From NCBI RefSeq assembly GCF_007096385.1, contig NZ_VJWL01000002.1, forward strand, positions 186,001-250,000: DNA of 64,000 bases, in the 5' to 3' direction. Origin of the DNA: Aliidiomarina halalkaliphila. GTDB lineage: Bacteria > Pseudomonadota > Gammaproteobacteria > Enterobacterales > Alteromonadaceae. How positions within the stretch are numbered: position 1 is the first letter of the stretch; each line of letters starts with the position of its first letter. This document shows, piece by piece, positions 17,967-25,841 of the stretch. The position numbers were made by a program, and so were the translations under genes. Below the pieces are notes generated by a model. The model was not told where the DNA came from, did no database searches, and was given only the letters and a program-made list of their open reading frames with translations.

Positions 17967-19319
17967 ATGGCTTCTATTTCTGCGTTAGGTATCGGTTCTG
18001 GAATGGACCTCAATGGACTTCTCGATCAGCTCAAGGCAGCTGAACGTCAGAAGCTTCAACCTATTACACAGCAAAAACGTGTTCAGCAGGCGAAGATTTC
18101 CGCATTCGGGAAACTCGAGAGTGCCCTGACCAATTTCCGTGAAGCAGCCGCGAAATTAAATCAATCCGCTACCTTTAATGGTGTTTCCAGCCAAGTGAGC
18201 GGCAGTGCCGTGAAGGCCGCTGCAGGATCCAACGCGCCTGTGGGTACGTTTAGCGTTAATGTGACACAACGAGCACAAGCCTACAGTATTGCCACGGCTG
18301 GTGTTGCTGATCAGAGCGCCCAACTCGGCGGCGGTTCAGTGAACTTTACCCTAGGGAATGGCGACGCGGTTTCTATTGAGATTGATCCTGCGAAGAGCTC
18401 ACTAACGGATATTCGCAATGCCATTAATCAAAGCAATAGCGGTGTGCAAGCATCCATCGTAAATGACGGCAGCGGCACGCCCTATCGTTTGGTGATGTCG
18501 TCTGCACAAACTGGCACCGAAGCTGCCATTACGTCGATTGATTTTGGTGGCGATCTGAATGGCCAGTTAAATCTTGATGCCAATACCGAAATTGCAGCGC
18601 GAAATGCGGAACTGAACGTGAATGGCGTTGCTATTACGAGTCAGAGCAACCGCGTTGAGGGCGCTATTCAGGGCGTTACCCTTGATTTGGAAGAAGTGGG
18701 CGCAGCCACGGTAAACATCACCCGCGACACAGAACTCACCACAGACGCGATTAAAGATTTCGTAAAGTCGTATAACACCCTGCAGAAAACTATGGCAGAT
18801 TTAACACGGTTCGGTGGTGAAGGTGGTACCAACGGCGAGTTACTCGGCGATAGCACGTTACGTACCGTTCAGCAGCGCTTGCGCAGTGTGATGAGTGCCG
18901 GCGTGTCTGAAGGCGATATGCGCATGTTGCGCGATGTTGGCATCGACATGAAACTCGACGGCACCCTAGAACTGAACGAAGCCAAGCTAGGTGAACTGAC
19001 GTCGTCGAATATGACCGGGCTTACCGAATTTTTTGCCGGATCATCTCGTGACACTGGATTGGCCGGTAAGTTGAACAGCAGTGTTGGGTTGTTACTACAG
19101 AGCGACGGCCCAATCAAAAATAGCACCAAGGGCTTGCAAGATAGTATGCGCCGATTGGACTTACGTTTTGAGCGCATGGAAGACAGCATCGACCGCACCA
19201 TTGAGCGCTATCGCTCACAGTTTGCGCAGCTTGATTCCATGGTGGCGCGAATGAATTCGACCAGCTCCTATCTGATGCAGCAGTTCGACATAATGAACGC
19301 GCAGTTAGGTCGGAATTAA
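17967..19319 (+). CDS. fliD: Flagellar filament cap protein FliD
   Basis: FliD forms the cap under which flagellin monomers are inserted. The 450 residues have the family ends: SALGIGSGMDLNGLLDQLKAAERQKLQPITQQK at the N-terminus and a long C-terminal coiled helix ending FAQLDSMVARMNSTSSYLMQQFDIM. Middle motifs include NAELNVNGVAITSQSNRVEGAIQGVTLDL. Length is usual for the family. It is preceded by a perfect FliA promoter and followed 10 bases later by fliS. Confidence 0.96.
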   Translation: MASISALGIGSGMDLNGLLDQLKAAERQKLQPITQQKRVQQAKISAFGKLESALTNFREAAAKLNQSATFNGVSSQVSGSAVKAAAGSNAPVGTFSVNVTQRAQAYSIATAGVADQSAQLGGGSVNFTLGNGDAVSIEIDPAKSSLTDIRNAINQSNSGVQASIVNDGSGTPYRLVMSSAQTGTEAAITSIDFGGDLNGQLNLDANTEIAARNAELNVNGVAITSQSNRVEGAIQGVTLDLEEVGAATVNITRDTELTTDAIKDFVKSYNTLQKTMADLTRFGGEGGTNGELLGDSTLRTVQQRLRSVMSAGVSEGDMRMLRDVGIDMKLDGTLELNEAKLGELTSSNMTGLTEFFAGSSRDTGLAGKLNSSVGLLLQSDGPIKNSTKGLQDSMRRLDLRFERMEDSIDRTIERYRSQFAQLDSMVARMNSTSSYLMQQFDIMNAQLGRN

Positions 19320-19329
19320 AAGGGGGCGT

Positions 19330-19740
19330 GTGATGTATTCAATGCGCGGCGCAGCCGCTTATGGACGAGTCAGTGTAGAGAGTAACGTACTGTCTGCTAG
19401 CCCTCACCAGCTGATCTCCATGCTGTTTGATGGAGCTCAGCAAGCAATTAAAAGTGCCCGTTTACATATGAGTAACGGGAATATTGCCGAAAAAGGGAAA
19501 GCCATTTCCAAGGCAATAGATATCGTCAATAGTGGTTTGTTGGCAGCAGTGGATAAAGAAAAAGGCGGCGATCTCGCGGAACGTCTCGAGAGTTTGTACA
19601 CCTATATCAGCTCCTTGTTGTTGAAGGCTAATCTGAAAAATGATGAGGCGTTATTAGATGAGGCAGCAAGATTACTCGAGGACATCGGCTCAGCTTGGAA
19701 AGAAATTGGACGCCAAGCTAGCGCGGATGCAGGAGCGTAA
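19330..19740 (+). CDS. fliS: Flagellin chaperone FliS
   Basis: FliS binds the flagellin C-terminus and prevents early polymerisation. The 136 residues include the signature AAYGRVSVESNVLSASPHQLISMLFDGA near the N-terminus and AIDIVNSGLLAAVDKEKGGDLAERLESLYTYISSLLLKANLKND (in parts). All match FliS in length and pattern. It lies between fliD and the fliT-like gene with short spacing, so one transcript is expected. Confidence 0.96.
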   Translation: MMYSMRGAAAYGRVSVESNVLSASPHQLISMLFDGAQQAIKSARLHMSNGNIAEKGKAISKAIDIVNSGLLAAVDKEKGGDLAERLESLYTYISSLLLKANLKNDEALLDEAARLLEDIGSAWKEIGRQASADAGA

Positions 19741-19744
19741 ATTG

Positions 19745-20101
19745 ATGGGAGCGCGCGCTTATTTGAAACCAGTCATGGAAGGGGAGGAGGTACTTGCAAG
19801 CTACCGCCGACTTCTTGGCTTTTCAGAAACCATGTTAAGCCATGCGCGCCGCGATGATTGGACGGCTCTGATCGACAGCGAAGTACAGTACGTGGCTGAG
19901 GTGGATCGATTGCAAAAATACGAAATGGAAGCCATGCTGAATGAAGATCAGCAAGCGGCCAAGCTTGAGTTGTTGGAACAGCTTCTTGAGCAAGATCGTG
20001 AAATTCGCGAACGCCTAGCGCAACGCCGTGCTGAACTCGAAAAATTGTTAACCAGCGCCAGTCAGAAAAAGAAAGTCGACGAGGCCTATCGCACTACTTG
20101 A
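19745..20101 (+). CDS. fliT: FliT-like flagellar chaperone
   Basis: A 118-residue, almost fully helical and charged protein. Position after fliS and the pattern YRRLLGFSETMLSHARRDDWTALIDSEVQYV resemble FliT, the chaperone of FliD, which in Salmonella also inhibits FlhDC. The frame opens earlier (19658), within fliS, but the ATG at 19745 has AGGAG at 19731-19735 and avoids the overlap, so I use it. Sequence conservation of FliT is low. The assignment depends on context. Confidence 0.78.
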   Translation: MGARAYLKPVMEGEEVLASYRRLLGFSETMLSHARRDDWTALIDSEVQYVAEVDRLQKYEMEAMLNEDQQAAKLELLEQLLEQDREIRERLAQRRAELEKLLTSASQKKKVDEAYRTT

Positions 20102-20131
20102 AAGCGATAGGCTCACCATAAGGAGTGGACG

Positions 20132-21109
20132 ATGAGCGGCATCACTCCATTATTGGATACCTTACTGCATCAAGTGCTTGGCCCGAAAGGTGACCAAAGC
20201 GCCCAGAAAAACTTGAACCAGCCGGTTCGTCCCGTAGAGCCTGGTGAAGGCCCCCGTGCATTACAAAGTGATTCTCGTACGGATTCCCGTGCCCAGTCGC
20301 AACCGCATAATATCCAACCGCAATTAAGAGTTGGCTCCCGTGGCCTACCGCCGCAAATGCCGACCTTGCCCACTCAAAACGTCCCAAATGCCAGCGCACA
20401 AACGCAACTGAGTCATGCGGGTCGCGCCATCGCCGATATTCTTCTTCATTATCCACGGCCGGGCTCGGTGATTAAGCCGAGTATGCCGCTGATTCAATCG
20501 GTGGAAAGCACGACGTCTGCGCTGCTTGGGGATAGACTGAATCAAAGTATTCGCACCAGCGGTGTGTTCTATGAACACACATTGAGTAAATGGTTACGTG
20601 GCGAAGTGCCGCGGTCGAGCCTGCAGCAACAACCGCAAATGCAAGTTGCCACTCAGATTCAACAGCAAGAAGGGATTCCGATGCGGCAGATTGGCGTGCA
20701 GGTTCCGGAAGCAATGCATTCCCTTGTGCGTCATCAACTGGAAGTGTTATCGACACCCGTGTTGCGTTGGGAAGGCGATGTGTGGTCTGGTTTATTTATG
20801 GCGCTCGTCTTACAGCCCGCGTTTTGGGAAGAGCCGCACAAGACAGCACAGGATGACACCGAGCCACGCAAGCGCAAAAAAGTGTGGCATTCGGATATCG
20901 AACTAACGGTTAAAGGGCTCGGGCATCTGGTAGTTCATTTAGCGTTGCAAGAAAACTCATTACACTTACAACTCACTGCCGAAGAAAATGTAATCCATCG
21001 GCTCGAAGATAAGCAAAATGATTTACGTAACCGATTAAATCGACTAGGGTTATCTGAGGTTGTTGTAGAAACAAAAGTCATTGGATCACAAGGAGCGAGC
21101 GATGAGTAA
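20132..21109 (+). CDS. FliK-like C-terminal domain protein, unassigned
   Basis: A 325-residue protein with a disordered, Q/P/S-rich first half. A folded end from about residue 245 onward has alternating strand and helix pattern (DIELTVKGLGHLVVHLALQENSLHLQLTAEENVI, in parts, then RLEDKQNDLRNRLNRLGL). This resembles the FliK hook-length-control domain, but it is clearly not the main fliK (5502-6899). The stop overlaps the start of the small FlhB-like gene in ATGAGTAA, so the two are translationally coupled. A similar pair, ylqG-ylqH, is known in Bacillus. Function inferred only: an accessory export-specificity factor is one option. Confidence 0.6.
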   Translation: MSGITPLLDTLLHQVLGPKGDQSAQKNLNQPVRPVEPGEGPRALQSDSRTDSRAQSQPHNIQPQLRVGSRGLPPQMPTLPTQNVPNASAQTQLSHAGRAIADILLHYPRPGSVIKPSMPLIQSVESTTSALLGDRLNQSIRTSGVFYEHTLSKWLRGEVPRSSLQQQPQMQVATQIQQQEGIPMRQIGVQVPEAMHSLVRHQLEVLSTPVLRWEGDVWSGLFMALVLQPAFWEEPHKTAQDDTEPRKRKKVWHSDIELTVKGLGHLVVHLALQENSLHLQLTAEENVIHRLEDKQNDLRNRLNRLGLSEVVVETKVIGSQGASDE

Positions 21110-21392
21110 CTCCTCTTGGGATCGCCGCCGGGGCGCCGTTGCGGTTGGCTATGATGAAGCAGGCAATTCACCTCAGGTTCTCGCGCAAGGTTATGGTGAA
21201 TTTGCAGAAAGAATTATTGCACAAGCACGCGCACATGATATATATGTGCACGATGCGCCGGAATTAGTTGGGCTGCTCATGCAGCTAAACCCAGATGATT
21301 ATATCCCAGAGCATGTAAAAGAAGTGTTGGTTGAGTTGTTGATGTGGCTTAAGGATGTAGCCGATGACGATACAAGTGGTGAGGATCTCTGA
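21102..21392 (+). CDS. Free-standing FlhB C-terminal domain homologue (FlhX/YlqH-like)
   Basis: A 96-residue protein aligned with the FlhB cytoplasmic tail after its autocleavage site. Compare RRGAVAVGYDEAGNSPQVLAQG here with the stretch that follows NPTH in the FlhB at 24666-25826 (YAVALKYDEGRMGAPRVVAKG). Further matches are the YVHDAPELVGLLMQL and IPEHVKEVLVELLMWLK segments. It lacks the NPTH motif, all membrane helices and the linker, so it mimics the cleaved FlhB fragment. Such FlhX proteins can partly replace the FlhB tail in other bacteria. The ATG at 21102 has AAGGAG upstream; an earlier ATG at 21081 is less likely. Confidence 0.78.
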   Translation: MSNSSWDRRRGAVAVGYDEAGNSPQVLAQGYGEFAERIIAQARAHDIYVHDAPELVGLLMQLNPDDYIPEHVKEVLVELLMWLKDVADDDTSGEDL

Positions 21393-21674
21393 TAACCGCC
21401 AAATTGTGTAAAGATTGACCATACGATCAAAAAATAATCAATATTGTGTCAGTAATTTAACATCTTTACATAAGATCAGGGGTTTTCCCTCAGTGCATTG
21501 ATCAGTAGAATCGTTATATAAAGTTAATGTAAAGATGATTGAAACTCATCGTAGAAGTTTCTTCGAGTGTTTCACTGTGAATATGTTTGTATAAATACCC
21601 ACAGATAATAATAAAAAGTCATACATGACGATTGCATCTACAACTTGCCCGTTCGCGGGAAGAGGAGATCGGTT
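21393..21674 (+). promoter_or_regulatory. Upstream control region of flhDC
   Basis: About 280 A/T-rich bases before the master operon. TGTAAAGAT occurs three times: 21407-21415 (plus), 21462-21470 (minus) and 21528-21536 (plus). The last two form an 11-base perfect inverted repeat, CATCTTTACAT (21461-21471) and ATGTAAAGATG (21527-21537), spaced for looping or cooperative binding. This is a likely regulator site; the regulator is unknown. A TATAAA at 21590-21595 could be a -10 element but has no clear partner. Confidence 0.55.
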
Positions 21675-21977
21675 TTGGAAAAAACAACAATTCTGGAAGA
21701 GTTCCAAGAACTCAACCTTGCCTATTTATTGCTCATGCAAAAAATGATCGCAGAAGATCGCGATGCTGCCATTTTTCGACTGAAGCTTACGCTTGAAATG
21801 GCCGAGTTAATCGAGTCGATGTCTGTACGAGAAATTACCTGGCTGGCGACCCAAGGCCAATTTGTACTGCGTCCTTGCGCTGAAAATGCGGAACAGCTTA
21901 CGCATATTCTGCGAAATCGTCGCGAAACTGGGTTAACGCAAACTCATTTAGCGATGTTGATGGCTTCGACGAACTAA
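21675..21977 (+). CDS. flhD: Flagellar master regulator subunit FlhD
   Basis: FlhD pairs with FlhC as the heterohexameric activator of class 2 flagellar operons. The product aligns with enteric FlhD: ILEEFQELNLAYLLLMQKMIAEDRDAAIFRLKLTLEMAELI (in parts) corresponds to the INLSYLLLAQRLI region. I place the start at TTG 21675, because it is preceded by GAGGAG at good spacing and agrees with the family N-terminus; it gives 100 residues. An upstream TTG at 21645 would add ten residues that match nothing. The protein is shorter than enteric FlhD at its C-terminus. It is followed by flhC after 85 bases. Confidence 0.9.
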   Translation: MEKTTILEEFQELNLAYLLLMQKMIAEDRDAAIFRLKLTLEMAELIESMSVREITWLATQGQFVLRPCAENAEQLTHILRNRRETGLTQTHLAMLMASTN

Positions 21978-22062
21978 GTCATTATTCTGTGAGTGGATAA
22001 TGTCAATCGTACGCTGCTAAGGATGAGCAGCGGCAACGATAGTAGATAACGCGGCGACCAGA

Positions 22063-22626
22063 ATGACTGACAAAAAGCTTCTTGATGAGATGACCCAAGT
22101 GCAGTTAGCGATCGAGCTTATCGAGCTCGGCGCACGCCTACAGGTTCTCGAGTCTGAGGTCTCACTTAACCGCGGTCGGTTGGTTCGCTTGTATAAAGAA
22201 GTCCGCGGTGAATCTCCACCGAAAGGCTTACTTCCCTTCTCCACTGATTGGTTTTTAACCTGGTTACCAAATATCCATTCGTCACTTTTTTATTCCATGT
22301 ACCGGAATTTGCACGAAGGTCAGGGTATTGATCGGATGACAGCCTTTACCAAAGCCTATCGTTTATATAATGAACATGTTCAAAACACCTCGGGAGAGCA
22401 AGTGCTAGGTTTGACCCGCGCTTGGACACTCTTACGATTTTTTGAAAGCAATATGTTTCAATTGTCACGCTGTACCCAGTGTAATCTCGAATTTGTAAAT
22501 CACGCACATACGCCTGATGCGGATTATGTGTGTGGCATCTGCCAACCCCCATCACGTGCCGGAAAGCCCGGAAAACCGAAGAAAGCCAGAAAAGCGGTGA
22601 CAAAAGCCGCGAATTCTCCCGATTAA
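22063..22626 (+). CDS. flhC: Flagellar master regulator subunit FlhC
   Basis: FlhC is the DNA-binding partner of FlhD. The 187 residues contain the characteristic helix ELIELGARLQVLESEVSLNRGRLVRLYKEVRGESPPKGLLPFSTDWFLTW (in parts) and the zinc site with two Cys pairs, CTQC and CGIC, in the C-terminal third. A lysine-rich tail follows. All key features are intact. It lies between flhD and motA; a FliA promoter begins 6 bases after its stop. Confidence 0.96.
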   Translation: MTDKKLLDEMTQVQLAIELIELGARLQVLESEVSLNRGRLVRLYKEVRGESPPKGLLPFSTDWFLTWLPNIHSSLFYSMYRNLHEGQGIDRMTAFTKAYRLYNEHVQNTSGEQVLGLTRAWTLLRFFESNMFQLSRCTQCNLEFVNHAHTPDADYVCGICQPPSRAGKPGKPKKARKAVTKAANSPD

Positions 22627-22631
22627 AAATC

Positions 22632-22658
22632 TAAAGTTCCCGTATCCTAGGTCGATAA
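22632..22658 (+). promoter_or_regulatory. Sigma-28 (FliA) promoter of motAB
   Basis: TAAAGTTC (22632-22639), 11 bases, GTCGATAA (22651-22658). Fourteen of sixteen positions match the FliA consensus. It begins just after flhC and lies 60 bases before the motA start, giving the stator genes class 3 control separate from flhDC. Confidence 0.82.
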
Positions 22659-22717
22659 CCGATATGAAGCGGAGTCCGCTCCGTACCATCGGATGAATAA
22701 GACGCGAGGGTGTAGAT

Positions 22718-23584
22718 GTGCTAATTGTCATAGGTTTTTTAATCGTGACCTTCTCAGTATTTGGAGGATACGTTCTCGCAGGTGGCAGTCTTGGGCCCAT
22801 CTATCAGCCTCTTGAGATACTCATGATCGGCGGCGCCGGGCTTGGGGCATTTGTTGCTGCGAACAATACCAAAGGCATTAAAGCGACATTAAACGCATCG
22901 AAAAAACTAAAGCGCACGACCAAGTACAACAAACAGATGTACATGGAGTTGATGTCGGTTCTGTACAAAATTCTCAATAAGATGCGTCGAGACGGTATGC
23001 TCGCAGTGGAGCGGGATATTGAATCGCCCGATGAGAGTGCCATCTTCCAGGAACACCCAACCATTCTCGAAGATCGCATGATGACCAACTTTCTCACCGA
23101 TTACCTGCGACTCATGATTAGCGGCAATATGAATCCACAAGAACTGGATGAACTCATGTTGCATGAAATTGAAAGTTTCGAAGAAGAAGCGCATGTCCCT
23201 GCTGATGCTTTACATAAAGTGGGTGACGCGATGCCCGCATTCGGTATCGTTGCGGCGGTACTCGGGGTAGTAAAAGCGCTCACCTATGCGGATGCATCGC
23301 CGGACGTGATGGGTGAGATGATTGCGCACGCTTTGGTGGGAACCTTCCTCGGTATCTTGATGGGCTATGGCTACATTAACCCAGTGGCAGCGCGGATGGA
23401 ACGCCAGATCGCGGAAGCCGTAAAAGCACTCCAATGTATGCGCGTAACCTTGTTAGCGAGCATGGGTGGCTATGCGCCGCAACTCGCGGTCGAATTCGGT
23501 CGTAAAGCACTCGATACTGCGGAACGCCCTTCCTTTAATGAACTTGAAGATCACGTACGCGGCAATCGCCCTGCGGAATCCTAA
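22718..23584 (+). CDS. motA: Flagellar motor stator protein MotA
   Basis: The proton-channel stator subunit. The 288 residues carry four membrane segments, two before and two after a large cytoplasmic loop: LIVIGFLIVTFSVFGGYVLAGGSLGPIYQP at the start, then HKVGDAMPAFGIVAAVLGVVKALTYADASPDVMGEMIAHALVGTFLGILMGYG (in parts). Length agrees with the enteric-type MotA. Translation starts at GTG 22718, since the ATG two bases earlier leads at once to a stop. motB follows after 14 bases. Confidence 0.96.
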   Translation: MLIVIGFLIVTFSVFGGYVLAGGSLGPIYQPLEILMIGGAGLGAFVAANNTKGIKATLNASKKLKRTTKYNKQMYMELMSVLYKILNKMRRDGMLAVERDIESPDESAIFQEHPTILEDRMMTNFLTDYLRLMISGNMNPQELDELMLHEIESFEEEAHVPADALHKVGDAMPAFGIVAAVLGVVKALTYADASPDVMGEMIAHALVGTFLGILMGYGYINPVAARMERQIAEAVKALQCMRVTLLASMGGYAPQLAVEFGRKALDTAERPSFNELEDHVRGNRPAES

Positions 23585-23598
23585 GCTGAGTCGTACTT

Positions 23599-24537
23599 AT
23601 GGCTGAAGAACATCGCCCGATAATCATACGCCGCAAAAAGGTGATAAAGAAACATCACGGCGGCAGCTGGAAAATAGCGCTAGCGGATTTTATGACCGCA
23701 TTGATGGCGTTGTTTCTTGTGATGTGGATTATCTCAATGGCCGGCGATGATGCGCGAGAAAGTATCGCCGAGTATTTCCGTACGCCCCTAGTGGTGGCTA
23801 TGGCCAGTGGTGATCGATCGTCAGCCAGTACGAGCGCGATTCAAGGTGGCGGACCTGACCCAATTTATACCCAGGGTGAGCGTGCCCGCATTGACTATCG
23901 AAGAGAAAGCAGACCCTCAGATGTGCGTCGTCATTTTCAGAATATTCAACGTCAGATCGAACGCGCTATTGAGCAAGATCCTGAGTTGCGCGCGTTACAA
24001 TCACAGCTGCGTTACGACATGACCCGGGAAGGCTTACGGATTCAATTATTGGATAGTGAACAACGGCCCATGTTCCAATTAGGCAGTGCAAATATTGCGC
24101 CCTATATGAGCCATTTATTGCGTACCGTAGCGCCGCTTTTGAACCAAGTTCCGAATGAGTTGACTATTAGTGGTCACACCGACAGCATCCCATATTCCGG
24201 CGGAGAAGCTGGTTACAGTAACTGGGAACTCTCGGCAGATCGGGCAAATGCCTCGCGCCGTGAGCTAGTAGCCGGCGGATTCGAGCCCGGAAAACTACTT
24301 TCAGTCTCTGGAGTGGCCGACCGCGTGCCACTTGACGATGCGGACCCGCGTGATCCGATGAACCGTCGAATTACACTCATTTTGCATACACCAGTGTCGG
24401 CTGAGTTTATTCGTCGCCAAGGCTTATTCCCGGGAGATGCTGAAGAATTTGAGCGAATACTTGAGCAAGATCGAGAAATTGAGGAAATTATTGAAAGCGG
24501 CGAACTCCCCGAGCATTTACTCGAACCAGATAGCTAA
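23599..24537 (+). CDS. motB: Flagellar motor stator protein MotB
   Basis: The peptidoglycan-anchored stator subunit. The N-terminus is basic (IIRRKKVIKKHHGGSWK), then a single membrane helix has the channel aspartate in ALADFMTALMALFLVMWI. The periplasmic OmpA-like domain contains LTISGHTDSIPYSGG and SADRANASRRELVAGG, the peptidoglycan-binding pattern. It is 312 residues. An intrinsic terminator follows, so motAB form a separate unit from flhBA. Confidence 0.96.
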   Translation: MAEEHRPIIIRRKKVIKKHHGGSWKIALADFMTALMALFLVMWIISMAGDDARESIAEYFRTPLVVAMASGDRSSASTSAIQGGGPDPIYTQGERARIDYRRESRPSDVRRHFQNIQRQIERAIEQDPELRALQSQLRYDMTREGLRIQLLDSEQRPMFQLGSANIAPYMSHLLRTVAPLLNQVPNELTISGHTDSIPYSGGEAGYSNWELSADRANASRRELVAGGFEPGKLLSVSGVADRVPLDDADPRDPMNRRITLILHTPVSAEFIRRQGLFPGDAEEFERILEQDREIEEIIESGELPEHLLEPDS

Positions 24538-24564
24538 ATCCTTCCTATTTCGTTAAACCGATAG

Positions 24565-24593
24565 AAAAGCGCCCTCAATGGGGCGCTTTTTTT
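24565..24593 (+). terminator. Intrinsic terminator of motAB
   Basis: AAAAGCGCCC (24565-24574), six-base loop, GGGCGCTTTT (24581-24590) and further T residues. A strong hairpin just after motB. Confidence 0.92.
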
Positions 24594-24665
24594 CCATTCA
24601 CTTTCATTTGCTTTACGGCAGAATAACCGCTAACTCCCCCAGAGTGTCCGTAATAAAGGCAAGCG

Positions 24666-25826
24666 ATGGCAGAGCAAAACGACAGCGATCAGGAAAAAAC
24701 AGAACCCGCCACACCCCGAAGGCTACAAAAAGCGCGGGAAGAAGGGCAGGTTGCACGATCGCGGGAACTCACCACCTTTGTTCTATTGCTTGGCGGTGTG
24801 ATTGGGCTCTATAGCCTGAGCAGTTTGCTGTATGAACAACTTGGTTTGGTGATGGAGGGCGCATTTTTGTTCGAGCGCCAGCAAGCATTTGAAACCGAGC
24901 CGATGTTAGCGAATGTATTTGAATTGGCCGAGCGCACCTTATGGTCGTTGATGCCATTGTTTGCGCTCATGGTCGTTTTGGCTTTAACGGCACCGGCCCT
25001 GCTAGGTGGTTGGATAGTGTCGGCAAAGGGTATGAAGCCGCAACTGTCGAAGCTCAACCCAGCGAAAGGTTTAAAGCGTATCTTTTCAAGCCAAGCTTTG
25101 GCTGAGCTTGGCAAAGCCATTGCAAAAACCACCTTGGTAGGTGGGGTACTGGTTTGGTTTTTGCTCTCAAAACGGGGAGAATACCTCGGCTTGATGGAGC
25201 AGCCAGTACAACAGGCCGTGACTCATGCTTTGCAGTTGGCAGCGCATGCGGCAGTACTGATGGTACTGACGTTGATTGTTGTGGTGTTAATTGATGTGCC
25301 GTATCAGTTATACGCCCATGCAAAAAAATTGAAGATGACGAAAGAGGAAGTAAAGCGGGAACACAAAGAAACGGAAGGTGATCCCCATGTGAAAGCCCGA
25401 ATTCGTTCTCAACAGCAGGCAATTTCGCGCTCACGAATGATGTCGAAAGTACCGGAAGCAGATGTCATTATCACCAACCCGACGCACTATGCAGTTGCGC
25501 TCAAGTACGACGAAGGGCGCATGGGAGCGCCCCGGGTGGTGGCAAAAGGTACCGATGCGATTGCGGCGAAAATTCGTGAGTTGGGCACGGAACATCGGGT
25601 GCCAAGATTGGAAGCGCCCTTATTGGCGCGAGCATTGTATTTCAATGTAGATATCGACCGTGAAATTCCTGCGGCGTTATATACCGCCGTCGCTGAAGTA
25701 TTGGCGTGGGCATTTAAGTTGAAGCAAGTTCAGAAAGAGGGTGGCGATAAGCCGCCTACACCGAAGCAGTTAGTAGTTCCAGAAGCCATGGCACAGGGTA
25801 AAGTGCATCATCGTGCTCAGGGCTAA
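24666..25826 (+). CDS. flhB: Flagellar export switch protein FlhB
   Basis: FlhB is the inner-membrane export component whose cleavage sets substrate specificity. The 386 residues begin DQEKTEPATPRRLQKAREEGQVARSRELT, the family hallmark. Four membrane helices follow, then a cytoplasmic domain with the autocleavage motif N271-PTH in IITNPTHYAVALKYDEG. Length is normal. It follows the motAB terminator and starts a unit with flhA, flhF, an unknown gene and fliA. Confidence 0.97.
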   Translation: MAEQNDSDQEKTEPATPRRLQKAREEGQVARSRELTTFVLLLGGVIGLYSLSSLLYEQLGLVMEGAFLFERQQAFETEPMLANVFELAERTLWSLMPLFALMVVLALTAPALLGGWIVSAKGMKPQLSKLNPAKGLKRIFSSQALAELGKAIAKTTLVGGVLVWFLLSKRGEYLGLMEQPVQQAVTHALQLAAHAAVLMVLTLIVVVLIDVPYQLYAHAKKLKMTKEEVKREHKETEGDPHVKARIRSQQQAISRSRMMSKVPEADVIITNPTHYAVALKYDEGRMGAPRVVAKGTDAIAAKIRELGTEHRVPRLEAPLLARALYFNVDIDREIPAALYTAVAEVLAWAFKLKQVQKEGGDKPPTPKQLVVPEAMAQGKVHHRAQG

Positions 25827-25841
25827 TCCAGGAGGTAACGG

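Noticed and set aside
19658-19744. Longer start of the FliT-like protein inside fliS
   Set aside because: It would overlap fliS by 83 bases; the start at 19745 has AGGAG at proper spacing.
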